DNA of 13,868 bases from Gracilibacteraceae bacterium (GTDB lineage: Bacteria; Bacillota; Desulfitobacteriia; Desulfitobacteriales; Syntrophobotulaceae), in contig JAISEW010000141.1 of assembly GCA_031263945.1 (NCBI GenBank), positions 1 to 13,868 on the forward strand. The letters are read 5' to 3'. Made by a program: the position numbers and the translations under genes. Within the stretch, counting starts at the first letter, position 1; each line of letters opens with the position of its first letter. Under the pieces are notes generated by a model, which did no database searches, was not told where the DNA came from, and saw only the letters and a list, made by a program, of their open reading frames with translations. This document shows, one piece after another, positions 1-7,185 of this stretch.

Positions 1-945
1 TCAAATGATCGCGGCGGACGGGACCCCCACCCGCTCCAGCACTTGCCCGACGGCCTGTTCCTGAGAGACGAAGCTGCTCTTGCCTTTCGGCGACAAAATA
101 AGACGGTGGGCGATCACGACCGTCGCGACCTCTCTCACATCATCAGGGATAACATAATCGCGCATATTGATGTAAGCCATAGCTTTGGCGGCGCGCTGCA
201 AGGCCAGGGCGCCGCGCGGGCTGACACCCAGGCGGATATTCTCGTCATGGCGCGTGGCGTTGACGATCTCCCAGATATATTCCTTGATAAGCTGATTGGC
301 CTTCACATTTTGCGTTTCCTGCTGCATCCGCGCAATATCCGCGGGACCGAGGACCTCATTCAGATCATTCAACGGGTTATCGCCCTCTATCTCGCTCAAG
401 ATCTGCATTTCTTTTTCTTTGCTGGGATAGCCCATGACAATTCTCATCAGAAAACGATCCATCTGCGCCTCCGGCAGATGATAAGTACCGTAAGTCTCGA
501 CCGGGTTTTGGGTGGCGAGTACCATAAAAGGGCGAGGCAGAAGGATGGTGCCGCCTTCCACGCTGATTTGCCGTTCTTCCATTACTTCCAGCAAACCGGA
601 CTGCGCTTTGGGTGAAGCGCGGTTGATCTCGTCCGCGAGGAAAAAATTGCAATAAACAGGCCCTTTTTGGTAAACAAGTTTTTTGCTCTCCGGGTGAATC
701 ATCGAATATCCCACAATATCCGCCGGCATGAGGTCGGGCGTCATCTGCACCCGGTGAAAAACCCCGCTCACCGAGCGGGAGAGCGCGGACACCAACTGAG
801 TTTTGCCGACGCCGGGCACGTCTTCTATCAATATGTGACCGCCGGCCAGCAACGCCGCTACCGCGCGCAGAATGACCTGGCGCTTCCCGATGATAGCTTT
901 TTCTATATTTTCCACCAGAGCGATGATCTCCCGCTGCGCTTGCAT
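1..945 (-). CDS. MoxR-family AAA+ ATPase
   Basis: A complete 314-residue protein; its TGA stop is the first three bases of the window. It is a MoxR-type AAA+ ATPase, a family of chaperone-like ATPases usually encoded beside DUF58/von Willebrand A and transglutaminase-like genes and thought to help assemble or activate partner proteins. Visible motifs are Walker A GVGKT (residues 45-49), Walker B FFLADE (101-106) followed by INRAS, sensor 1 in TQNP (145-148), the LPEAQMDRF segment, and the sensor 2 region GVSPRGALAL near residue 240. Length is normal for the family. The ATG has an AAAGGA Shine-Dalgarno about 7 bases upstream. It lies 54 bases downstream of the cysteine-rich gene on the same strand and may be the start of a MoxR/DUF58 unit running off the left edge. 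The family call is sure; the client is unknown. Confidence 0.93.
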   Translation of the reverse strand: MQAQREIIALVENIEKAIIGKRQVILRAVAALLAGGHILIEDVPGVGKTQLVSALSRSVSGVFHRVQMTPDLMPADIVGYSMIHPESKKLVYQKGPVYCNFFLADEINRASPKAQSGLLEVMEERQISVEGGTILLPRPFMVLATQNPVETYGTYHLPEAQMDRFLMRIVMGYPSKEKEMQILSEIEGDNPLNDLNEVLGPADIARMQQETQNVKANQLIKEYIWEIVNATRHDENIRLGVSPRGALALQRAAKAMAYINMRDYVIPDDVREVATVVIAHRLILSPKGKSSFVSQEQAVGQVLERVGVPSAAII

Positions 946-999
946 AAAGCCGTCCTTTCTCCGTCCCCCTCATTCCTCGCCGCCGTAAAACACGCTGTC

Positions 1000-1536
1000 C
1001 TACATCGTTTCGTAAGAGATCCATTCGTCATTGGTTTCGCCGCAGGAACCGCAGACCGTCTTTATGGTTATCCAAGCAAAGGCTTCGGCCCAGTCCTCCG
1101 GGTCAAATTCATCTTCACCTTCTTTGATAAAATCCTCCTGTCCCCGCGAATGGATGATCACCGTCAACGCATGGTCCGTTTTTTGGCATTTATCGCAGGC
1201 CCAATCTTTAGCAGCCGGTCTTGGCAAATCTCTGGAGTCGCCTCCGCAGACAAATCCGTTCCAGCCGTGATGATCATTGTCAAAAATCAGGTGTTCCCGA
1301 CCGCAGTCATTACATTTCACCTTCACGATCAAAAAATAATTGTCCCCTTCCTGAGCCACTTTGATCACCCTGTGTTTTTGATAATCGGAATCATCGCCGA
1401 CGAGCCTGAGCGTAAATTTTTCCGAGCCGCAATCACAAACAATTTTCCCTGTAACTTCAAATTCACTGTTACTGTCGCCTGTCAGCTTTAAGATTCTTTT
1501 TAAATGTTTCGGAACAGGCAGCATATCATTATTCAT
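1000..1536 (-). CDS. Cysteine-rich, probably zinc-binding protein of unknown function
   Basis: I do not recognise this 178-residue protein. Nine cysteines fall mostly in pairs: C34-x-C36, C75-x2-C78, C114-x2-C117 and C162-x2-C165, plus single C97. Three pairs read CxxC (CNDC, CDKC, CGSC), which suggests two zinc ribbons or similar metal knuckles. The chain is acidic and soluble, with no signal peptide or membrane segment. An upstream ATG at 1555-1557 would add seven residues and overlap the tsaC stop as ATGA. I prefer the ATG at 1534-1536 because GAGGGG lies about six bases before it, while the upstream ATG has only a weak site. The gene is visibly less GC-rich than tsaC. It is 17 bases downstream of tsaC and 54 upstream of moxR, so it is probably co-transcribed. 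A regulator, adaptor or stress protein are all possible; no function can be assigned. Confidence 0.72.
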   Translation of the reverse strand: MNNDMLPVPKHLKRILKLTGDSNSEFEVTGKIVCDCGSEKFTLRLVGDDSDYQKHRVIKVAQEGDNYFLIVKVKCNDCGREHLIFDNDHHGWNGFVCGGDSRDLPRPAAKDWACDKCQKTDHALTVIIHSRGQEDFIKEGEDEFDPEDWAEAFAWITIKTVCGSCGETNDEWISYETM

Positions 1537-1553
1537 AAAAAACCCCTCTTCAG

Positions 1554-2591
1554 TCATTCCAGCGCGGCTTTACGCAAACGGTTCATGAAAGCCGCCCCCA
1601 ATCCGATTTCTTCGGCGGCCTGCACGAGGATCAGGCCGGCGCGCTGTTCGTCCGCCAAACGCAGGCCGGCGAACAGGCGCGCCGCCCCCTGGGCCGGCAG
1701 GCGCGCGCTGCCGAGGGAGTATATCACGGGGATTCGCGCGCGCAGCGCGGCGTCCAGCCCGGCGAGCGTCTCGTCCGAGGCCAGGAGGGCGACGCGCTCG
1801 CCGGGCCGGACGCCGCGCAATCGCTCCGCGATCTGCCGGCCCGGATCCGCCGGGTCGAGCGGCACTACGCGCCCCTCGGGCGCGTAGTGCCGGTATTTCA
1901 TCCCGGGCGCTTTCGGCCCCGCGCCGGCGGCACTCTCCCCCGCCGTCCGGACGGTTCGGCCCAGCGCCGCCGCCAGATCTTCCGCCGTCACGGCACCGGG
2001 CCGCAAAATGACCGGCCCGTCCGCCGTAAGATCCAGCACCGTCGATTCCAGGCCGATCGGGCAGGGACCGCCGTCCAAAATGAGCGGAACGCGCCCCCGC
2101 AGGTCCTGCCATACATGGGCGGCGGCGGTCGGGCTGGGCTTCCCCGACAGATTCGCGCTCGGCGCGGCCAGCGGCAGCGCGGCGGCCCGGATCAAAGCCA
2201 GAGCCAGCGGGTGGGCCGGCATCCTCACCCCGACCGTATCCAGGCCGCCGGTCACTTCCGGCGGCACCGCCCGCCGCCGGGGCAAAACAAGAGTCAGCGG
2301 CCCCGGCCAAAATTTAGCCGCCAGCAGCCGGGCTTCCGGCGGCCAGGCGGCGCAAACGGTTTCGGCCTGCGCCATATCCGCGATATGCACGATGAGCGGG
2401 TTGTCGGCCGGCCGGCCCTTAGCGGCGAATATCCGGCGGCAGGCCGCGGCGTCCAGAGCGTTCGCCCCCAACCCGTAGACTGTTTCGGTGGGGAAGGCCA
2501 CCAGGCCGCCGTCGCGCAGCAGGGCGGCGGCGGTCTGGATCGCGCCGCCCGGCCCCTCGTTTTCCTGCCAATGCAAGCAGGCTGTTTCCAT
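1554..2591 (-). CDS. tsaC: L-threonylcarbamoyladenylate synthase, Sua5/YwlC type
   Basis: Makes threonylcarbamoyl-AMP from threonine, bicarbonate and ATP in the cytoplasm. This is the first step of t6A formation at position 37 of tRNAs reading ANN codons. At 345 residues it is the long Sua5 form: a YrdC-like catalytic domain (about 15-210), a linker, and a C-terminal Sua5 domain. Visible motifs are FPTETVYGLG (33-42), KGRP (58-61), SANLSG (145-150), GLESTV (180-185) and the linker APGMKYRHYAP (228-238), which in this family folds over the active site. An AGAGG site about six bases before the ATG lies inside the end of tcdA, and only three bases separate the two genes, so translation is probably coupled. 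The gene is very GC-rich, which creates several long false reading frames on it. Confidence 0.95.
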   Translation of the reverse strand: METACLHWQENEGPGGAIQTAAALLRDGGLVAFPTETVYGLGANALDAAACRRIFAAKGRPADNPLIVHIADMAQAETVCAAWPPEARLLAAKFWPGPLTLVLPRRRAVPPEVTGGLDTVGVRMPAHPLALALIRAAALPLAAPSANLSGKPSPTAAAHVWQDLRGRVPLILDGGPCPIGLESTVLDLTADGPVILRPGAVTAEDLAAALGRTVRTAGESAAGAGPKAPGMKYRHYAPEGRVVPLDPADPGRQIAERLRGVRPGERVALLASDETLAGLDAALRARIPVIYSLGSARLPAQGAARLFAGLRLADEQRAGLILVQAAEEIGLGAAFMNRLRKAALE

Positions 2592-2594
2592 AAT

Positions 2595-3365
2595 TTACCT
2601 CTGAGCTATCAGATCTTTGACGACTTCCCCGGCCAAAATCAATCCCGCCACCGGGGGGACAAAAGCGTTGCTGGCCGGTATTTGCCTGCGTTCCAGGCAA
2701 TGACGGGCGGCGCCGGGCGGACAAACGCAGCCGGAGCGGCAGCTTGGGGCCATATCTTCCAGCGGCGCCGTGGGTTTTTCCGTGGAATAAACGACCTTCA
2801 AAGCCGGCACGCCGAGACGGCGCAGCTGCCGCCGCATGACGCGGGCCAGCGGGCAGACGCTGGTCTCGTAAATATCCGCCACGGTAAAAGCCGTCGCGTC
2901 CAATTTATTCGCCGCGCCCATTGAGCTGATGATCGGCGTCCCCGCGGCCCGAGCCCGGCAGACCAGTTCCAGCTTGGCCGTGACCGTGTCCACCGCGTCC
3001 ACGATATAGTCGTAACAGGTCAGATCCACGCCGGCAGCGGTTTCCGGGCCGTAAAACACATGCCGGGCTTCCACGGCGGCGGCCGGGTTGATCTCCAGCA
3101 CGCGGGTTTTCATCACGTCCGTCTTGTACCGGCCCACCGTGGCGTGAGTGGCGATGATTTGCCGGTTGATATTGGTCAGACAAACCGTATCGTCGTCAAA
3201 CAGCGCGAGAGCGCCGACTCCGCTGCGGCAAAGCGCCTCGACGCAGTAGCCGCCCACGCCGCCGATCCCGAACACTGCCACCCGCGCGGCCCGGAGACGG
3301 GCCAGGCCGGCTCGCCCGAATTGCAGGGCGGTGCGGGAAAATTGGTCAAGTTGTTCCGCGGCCAT
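2595..3365 (-). CDS. tcdA: tRNA threonylcarbamoyladenosine dehydratase (E1-like)
   Basis: A 256-residue ThiF/MoeB/E1-like enzyme, best matched to TcdA (CsdL/YgdL), which uses ATP to cyclise t6A37 in tRNA to ct6A. The nucleotide-binding motif GIGGVG is at 33-38, acidic DDD at 57-59, NINRQ at 65-69 and the family's DAVDTVTAK at 123-131. SNAFVPPVAGLILAGEVVKDL fills the C-terminus. Four cysteines (209, 213, 215, 223) form a cluster in the CxxxCxC-x7-C style of the Firmicutes form and could bind metal. The start overlaps the end of the glycosyltransferase gene by 20 bases, and a GAGAG site lies about six bases before the ATG. Standing directly before tsaC supports TcdA over MoeB, ThiF or HesA, since both enzymes act on the same nucleoside. 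Confidence 0.9.
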   Translation of the reverse strand: MAAEQLDQFSRTALQFGRAGLARLRAARVAVFGIGGVGGYCVEALCRSGVGALALFDDDTVCLTNINRQIIATHATVGRYKTDVMKTRVLEINPAAAVEARHVFYGPETAAGVDLTCYDYIVDAVDTVTAKLELVCRARAAGTPIISSMGAANKLDATAFTVADIYETSVCPLARVMRRQLRRLGVPALKVVYSTEKPTAPLEDMAPSCRSGCVCPPGAARHCLERRQIPASNAFVPPVAGLILAGEVVKDLIAQR

Positions 3366-4077
3366 AACATTCTCTCATCACCCGCCAGACAAAGAGGGGC
3401 AGCACCCACTGCCGCCGGAAACGCCCCGGTTCGCGGATCAGCCGGTACAGCCACTCGCATCCGGCCCGCTGGATCCAAAGCGGCGCCCGTTTTTTGCGCC
3501 CGGCCAGCACGTCAAAAGCGCCGCCGACTCCGATGGACACGGCCGCCAGATCCATATGCGCGTCCAGCCAGATCTCCTGCCGCGGCGCTCCGAGCCCGGC
3601 CAGCAAAACCTGAGGACGGAAGGCGCGTATCCGCTCCGTGAGCGCTTCCTCCTCCTCCGGCGCAAAATATCCGTGCGCGTATTCGAAAACAAGACCGGGA
3701 TAAAGCGCACTTTGGCGGGCCGCCGCCTCGGCGGCCACGCCGGGCCGGCCGCCAAGCAAAAAAACGCGCCAGCCCATGCCGCCGCCCACCTGAAACAAAG
3801 CCTGAACAAGGTCGATGCCCGTCACCCGTTCCCGCAAGGGCTGCCCCAATCGGCGCGCCGCCCACAGCACCCCGACCCCGTCCGCCGTCACCAGATCCGC
3901 CCCTGCCACTGCGGCCCGAAGCCCGGTTTCCGACGCCGCGCGGCAGATCATCTCCGGGTTGGCCGTGACCACGCGCAGACGTTTGCCGTTCAGCACGGCT
4001 TCCCGCGCCGCCGCCGCCGTTTCCGCCAGACTGACGTCGTGTATCGGCACGTTCAGGATGGAGACGCGCTTTTTCAT
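3346..4077 (-). CDS. WecG/TagA/CpsF-family glycosyltransferase
   Basis: A 243-residue transferase of the WecG/TagA/CpsF family (GT26), which adds a sugar, typically N-acetylmannosamine or its uronic acid, to an undecaprenyl-diphosphate-linked sugar at the cytoplasmic membrane face during teichoic acid, enterobacterial common antigen or capsule synthesis. Visible motifs are TANPE (38-42), TADGVGV with the conserved acidic residue D66 (64-70), the nucleotide-binding VFLLGGRPG, LLAGLGAPRQEIW and GVGGAFDVLAGRKKRAP, then an arginine-rich C-terminal tail usual for membrane attachment. I chose the ATG at 4075-4077 (MKKRVSILNVPI) because the longer frame from 4137 runs through the end of mreB and family members begin here. 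No good Shine-Dalgarno precedes it, so coupling to mreB, which ends eight bases upstream, is likely. The donor sugar cannot be read from sequence. Confidence 0.92.
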   Translation of the reverse strand: MKKRVSILNVPIHDVSLAETAAAAREAVLNGKRLRVVTANPEMICRAASETGLRAAVAGADLVTADGVGVLWAARRLGQPLRERVTGIDLVQALFQVGGGMGWRVFLLGGRPGVAAEAAARQSALYPGLVFEYAHGYFAPEEEEALTERIRAFRPQVLLAGLGAPRQEIWLDAHMDLAAVSIGVGGAFDVLAGRKKRAPLWIQRAGCEWLYRLIREPGRFRRQWVLPLFVWRVMRECYGRGTT

Positions 4078-4084
4078 CGTTTTT

Positions 4085-5065
4085 TCATCGGCCCAGCAAT
4101 TTTCCCGTGCCGCGCGCCACACAGGAAATGGGATCATCCGCCAGAAAAACGGCCAGATCCGTTTCCTGACTCAGCCGTTCCGGCAAGCCAAAAATCAGCG
4201 AACCGCCCCCGGTCAGCACGACCCCTTTGTTCAGGATATCCACCGCCAGTTCCGGCGGCGTGCGTTCCAGCACGTCCCTGACGCCGGAAATGATAACGTC
4301 CAGGATTTCCTCTATCGCTTTATAAGCGGAGCGGGAGTTCATGGCTACGACTTTGGGCAGCCCGGAAATGAGATCCCGGCCTTTCACGTCCACTTCGCCG
4401 CTGTCGGGGCGCCCCTGGGGCAAAGCGGAACCGATGCGTATTTTGATGCTTTCCGCCATGCGCTCCCCGATCAGCAGATTGTGTTCGGCGCGAATATAGC
4501 GCATGATGGCCTCGTCCATTTTGTCGCCGCCGACCCGGATACTTTTTTTACAAACGATGCCGCCCAGACTGAGCACGGCGATGTCCGTCGTCCCGCCGCC
4601 GATATCCACGACCAGACTGCCCTGCGGTCCCATAATGTCCAGTCCGGCCCCGAGAGCGGCCGCGTAAGGCTCCTCCACCACGACTACGTCGCCGGCGCCG
4701 GCTTTGTAGGCGGCCTGCTTGACAGCCCGTTCCTCCACCTCGGTCACCCCGGAAGGGATACAGACCACGACTTTGTTTTTGATAAAAGGCCACGTTTTCA
4801 CGCCAACCCGTTTCAGAAAATACTTCAGCATGATTTCCGTCGTGGCGTAATCCGCGATCACTCCGTCCCGCATCGGCCGGATGGCCAAGATATGGCCCGG
4901 CGCTTTGCCTATCATCTCGCGCGCTTCCTGGCCCACCGCGATACGCCGTTTTGTGTGTTTCTCGATTGCCACCACCGACGGTTCGCTCAGCACAACACCC
5001 TGCCCCCTGACATAAACCAGCACGCTGGCTGTGCCAAGGTCGATGCCTATCTCGGAAGCAAACAT
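4085..5065 (-). CDS. mreB: Actin-like rod-shape protein MreB/Mbl
   Basis: A 326-residue bacterial actin that polymerises on the inner membrane face and guides lateral wall synthesis. The actin-fold nucleotide motifs are all present: phosphate 1 DLGTAS (9-14), EEPYAAALGAG (131-141), phosphate 2 DIGGGTTD (154-161) and the adenosine motif LTGGGS near 287. GDKMDEAIMRY and the C-terminal ISCVARGTG are typical of MreB. The position right after murA recalls the murA-...-mbl order of Firmicutes, so Mbl may be the better paralogue name; sequence alone does not separate MreB, Mbl and MreBH. The ATG is preceded by AGAGG about nine bases away and overlaps the end of murA by 19 bases. No mreC or mreD follows, which also favours the Mbl-type locus. 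Confidence 0.93.
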   Translation of the reverse strand: MFASEIGIDLGTASVLVYVRGQGVVLSEPSVVAIEKHTKRRIAVGQEAREMIGKAPGHILAIRPMRDGVIADYATTEIMLKYFLKRVGVKTWPFIKNKVVVCIPSGVTEVEERAVKQAAYKAGAGDVVVVEEPYAAALGAGLDIMGPQGSLVVDIGGGTTDIAVLSLGGIVCKKSIRVGGDKMDEAIMRYIRAEHNLLIGERMAESIKIRIGSALPQGRPDSGEVDVKGRDLISGLPKVVAMNSRSAYKAIEEILDVIISGVRDVLERTPPELAVDILNKGVVLTGGGSLIFGLPERLSQETDLAVFLADDPISCVARGTGKLLGR

Positions 5066-6372
5066 AATTTATTACCTCTTTCAGCCGCGCCGGGCGCGGG
5101 GATATCGTTTTCCGGCTGCTCCGCGGCCGGGACGCGTCTGATGTCCGCGCCCAGTCCCCGCAGCTTCGCTTCCATGCCTTCATAACCGCGGTCGATATGA
5201 TAGATATTCCTGATTTCCGAGACGCCCTCCGCGGTCAGCGCCGCCAGCACCAGCGCCGCGCCCGCCCGCAGGTCGCTGGCCGTCACGGTGGCGGCGCTCA
5301 GATTTTCCTGTCCGCGCAGGATGGCGCTACGCCCGTCGACGCGAATATCCGCTCCCATACGGCGCAATTCCTCCACATGCATGAAGCGGTTTTCAAAAAC
5401 GGTTTCCGTTATGACCGACGTTCCCCGCGCCCGCGTCAGCAAGGCCAGAGCCGGCGCCTGCAGATCGGTCGGAAAACCGGGATGGGTCTGGGTTTTGATA
5501 TCGACGGCCCGCAAACGGCCCTCGCCCCACACCCGGATGCCGTCGTCTTTTTCACAAAAAGAGACGCCCATCTCTTGCAGCTTGGCCAGCAGCGGGCGCA
5601 AATGGGCCGGGATGACGTTGCGCACGAGAACGTCCCCCCCGCAAGCCGCCGCCATCAGGATAAAACTGCCCGCCTCAATGCGGTCGGGAATGATGCTGTG
5701 CGTCGCGCCGCGCAAAGAGCTGACACCCTGGATCTGGACGACGTTCGTGCCGGCGCCGCGTATCCGGCCGCCCATTTCATTGAGAAAATTTGCCAGATCC
5801 ACGATCTCCGGTTCCTGCGCCGCATTTTCCAGCACGGTGGTCCCTTCGGCGCAAACAGCCGCCATCATGATATTTTCCGTCGCGCCGACACTGGGAAAAT
5901 CCAAATAGATCCGCGCGCCGCGCAAGCGTTCGGCTCTGGCGTCCAAAAACCCGTGATCCATGCTGATCCGCGCCCCCAAGGCTTCCAGCCCTTTCAAATG
6001 CCAGTTGATGGGGCGGGAACCGATGGCGCAGCCTCCGGGGGGCGGAATGCGGATATACCCGGCCCGCCGCAGAATGGGACCCATAATGACAATAGAAGCC
6101 CGCATTTTGGTGATGAGGTCGTAGGGGGCTTCGGCGCTCGGCACGGTCGGCGCCTGAATGCGCAAAGCGCTTCCGGTCCTGGTGATCCGCGCTCCCATGG
6201 TTTCCAGCACGCGGCGCATCGTCGTCACATCCAGCAGATCCGGAACGTCTTCCAAGACGACTTCGTCGCTCGTCAGCATAGCGGCGGCCATAATCGGCAG
6301 CACAGCGTTTTTCGCTCCGCTGACGTCCATGCTGCCTTCCAAGGCGCGCCCGCCGGTCAGGATAAATTTCAA
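5047..6372 (-). CDS. murA: UDP-N-acetylglucosamine 1-carboxyvinyltransferase
   Basis: Transfers enolpyruvate from PEP to UDP-GlcNAc, the committed step of peptidoglycan synthesis and the target of fosfomycin. At 441 residues it has the two-domain inside-out barrel fold. SGAKNA carries K21 and N22, and the catalytic loop PPPGGCAIGSRP carries C115, so a cysteine rather than aspartate enzyme, expected to be fosfomycin-sensitive. The start is TTG: an in-frame TGA lies just two codons upstream, no ATG is available, and the resulting MKFILTGG N-terminus matches the family. GGAG sits about 10 bases before it. The last 25 or so residues, rich in Ala and Pro, extend past the usual end and overlap the mreB ribosome site and start. 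It is the first gene of the leftward operon. Many Firmicutes carry two murA copies, and this could be either. Confidence 0.96.
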   Translation of the reverse strand: MKFILTGGRALEGSMDVSGAKNAVLPIMAAAMLTSDEVVLEDVPDLLDVTTMRRVLETMGARITRTGSALRIQAPTVPSAEAPYDLITKMRASIVIMGPILRRAGYIRIPPPGGCAIGSRPINWHLKGLEALGARISMDHGFLDARAERLRGARIYLDFPSVGATENIMMAAVCAEGTTVLENAAQEPEIVDLANFLNEMGGRIRGAGTNVVQIQGVSSLRGATHSIIPDRIEAGSFILMAAACGGDVLVRNVIPAHLRPLLAKLQEMGVSFCEKDDGIRVWGEGRLRAVDIKTQTHPGFPTDLQAPALALLTRARGTSVITETVFENRFMHVEELRRMGADIRVDGRSAILRGQENLSAATVTASDLRAGAALVLAALTAEGVSEIRNIYHIDRGYEGMEAKLRGLGADIRRVPAAEQPENDIPAPGAAERGNKLCLLPR

Positions 6373-6440
6373 TATATGTCAACTCCGTTTTCTCGCCTGC
6401 TGAACTCAGGGACTTGTGAATACAGGCCGCCTGATCTCCT

Positions 6441-6454
6441 AAACAATATTGTTT
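6441..6454. promoter_or_regulatory. Perfect 14-bp palindrome upstream of murA
   Basis: AAACAATATTGTTT reads the same on both strands. It lies 69-82 bases before the murA TTG start, in the 183-base gap between murA and the divergent aldolase, and about 65 bases before the aldolase -10 box. Size, symmetry and place suit a dimeric repressor operator, but I do not recognise a known regulator's site, and no convincing murA promoter could be fixed beside it. Confidence 0.4.
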
Positions 6455-6518
6455 CGCCGCTGTGACGGTATTTCCTGCCGCCCGGCGGATTTTTGCCATA
6501 GCCTTTCGAGCGGGAATA

Positions 6519-6527
6519 TGCTATAAT
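6519..6527 (+). promoter_or_regulatory. Extended -10 promoter of the aldolase gene
   Basis: TGCTATAAT holds a perfect TATAAT hexamer (6522-6527) with the TGn extension of an extended -10 promoter. No good -35 box lies 16-18 bases upstream, which fits this promoter class. A start near 6534 would leave a leader of about 20 bases before the aldolase ATG at 6556, with the Shine-Dalgarno GGAGG inside it. Confidence 0.7.
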
Positions 6528-6555
6528 CGGAAAAAACGGCGGAATGGAGGCTGGT

Positions 6556-7185
6556 ATGGCTTACAGTGAGACAAACGGCCTGAAACGGACTATCGTGGAG
6601 ATAGGGCGGCGTCTTTATGCCCGGGGTTTGATCGCGGCTTACGACGGCAATATTTCCTGCCGCGCCGGCGCGAACGGCGGCACTGTTTTTTGGATCACGC
6701 CGTCCGGCGTCAGTAAAGGTTTTTTGACGGAAGATATGTTGATCGGTCTGGACGAAAACGAGCGCGTCACGGAGGGAGAGGGGCGCCCTTCTTCAGAATC
6801 CGGTCTGCATTTGCGCATATACCGGGAAAATCCCGCCGCGCGGGCCATTGTCCACGCTCACCCCCCGGCGGCTACGGCCCTGGCCTGCATGGGCCGCTCC
6901 TTGGAACGCCCGGTCCTGCCCGAAGTCCTTTCGACACTGGGGCCTGTTCCTCTCGCCCCTTATGCCGCCCCCGGCTCGCCCGGCGTAGCCGAAAACGCCG
7001 CCCCATACGCCAAAACGCACAACGGAGTACTCTTGGCGAATCACGGCGCCGTGACCTGGGCCGGCGACCTATGGCAATCATACTATTATATGGAAAAATT
7101 GGAACATTTCGCCGATATCATGCTCCGCGTCAGCGCCGCGGGCGGTCAAGCCAAAGAAATACTTCCTCAGGGAGGCACTGATTAA
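6556..7185 (+). CDS. Class II aldolase/adducin family protein (fuculose-phosphate aldolase-like)
   Basis: A 209-residue zinc-dependent class II aldolase or epimerase of the FucA/AraD/adducin superfamily. Visible family motifs are GNIS (31-34), TPSG (48-51), SSE with the acidic E81 (79-81), HAHP giving metal ligands H100 and H102, and ANHG giving H163. L-fuculose-1-phosphate aldolase, ribulose-phosphate epimerase, and 5-deoxyribose or methylthioribulose salvage enzymes share these residues, so the substrate is open. I start at the ATG at 6556 because GGAGG lies five bases before it; an ATG at 6544 overlaps that site and would add only four residues. It is the only protein gene on the plus strand and appears monocistronic. 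Its stop overlaps that of the convergent transporter gene. Confidence 0.88.
   Translation: MAYSETNGLKRTIVEIGRRLYARGLIAAYDGNISCRAGANGGTVFWITPSGVSKGFLTEDMLIGLDENERVTEGEGRPSSESGLHLRIYRENPAARAIVHAHPPAATALACMGRSLERPVLPEVLSTLGPVPLAPYAAPGSPGVAENAAPYAKTHNGVLLANHGAVTWAGDLWQSYYYMEKLEHFADIMLRVSAAGGQAKEILPQGGTD

Noticed and set aside
1887..2924. A 345-residue plus-strand open frame opposite tsaC and tcdA
   Set aside because: High GC leaves few stop codons on the opposite strand; the product is a low-complexity Arg/Pro/Gly chain without motifs, and the minus-strand genes are clear.
3815..6465. Long plus-strand open frames opposite mreB and murA
   Set aside because: Shadow frames of GC-rich conserved genes; His/Arg/Gln-rich, no family motifs, no ribosome sites.
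6477..6495. CCGCCCGGCGG followed by ATTTTT as a plus-strand terminator
   Set aside because: The symmetry leaves almost no loop, so only about three pairs can form; no plus-strand gene upstream would need it.
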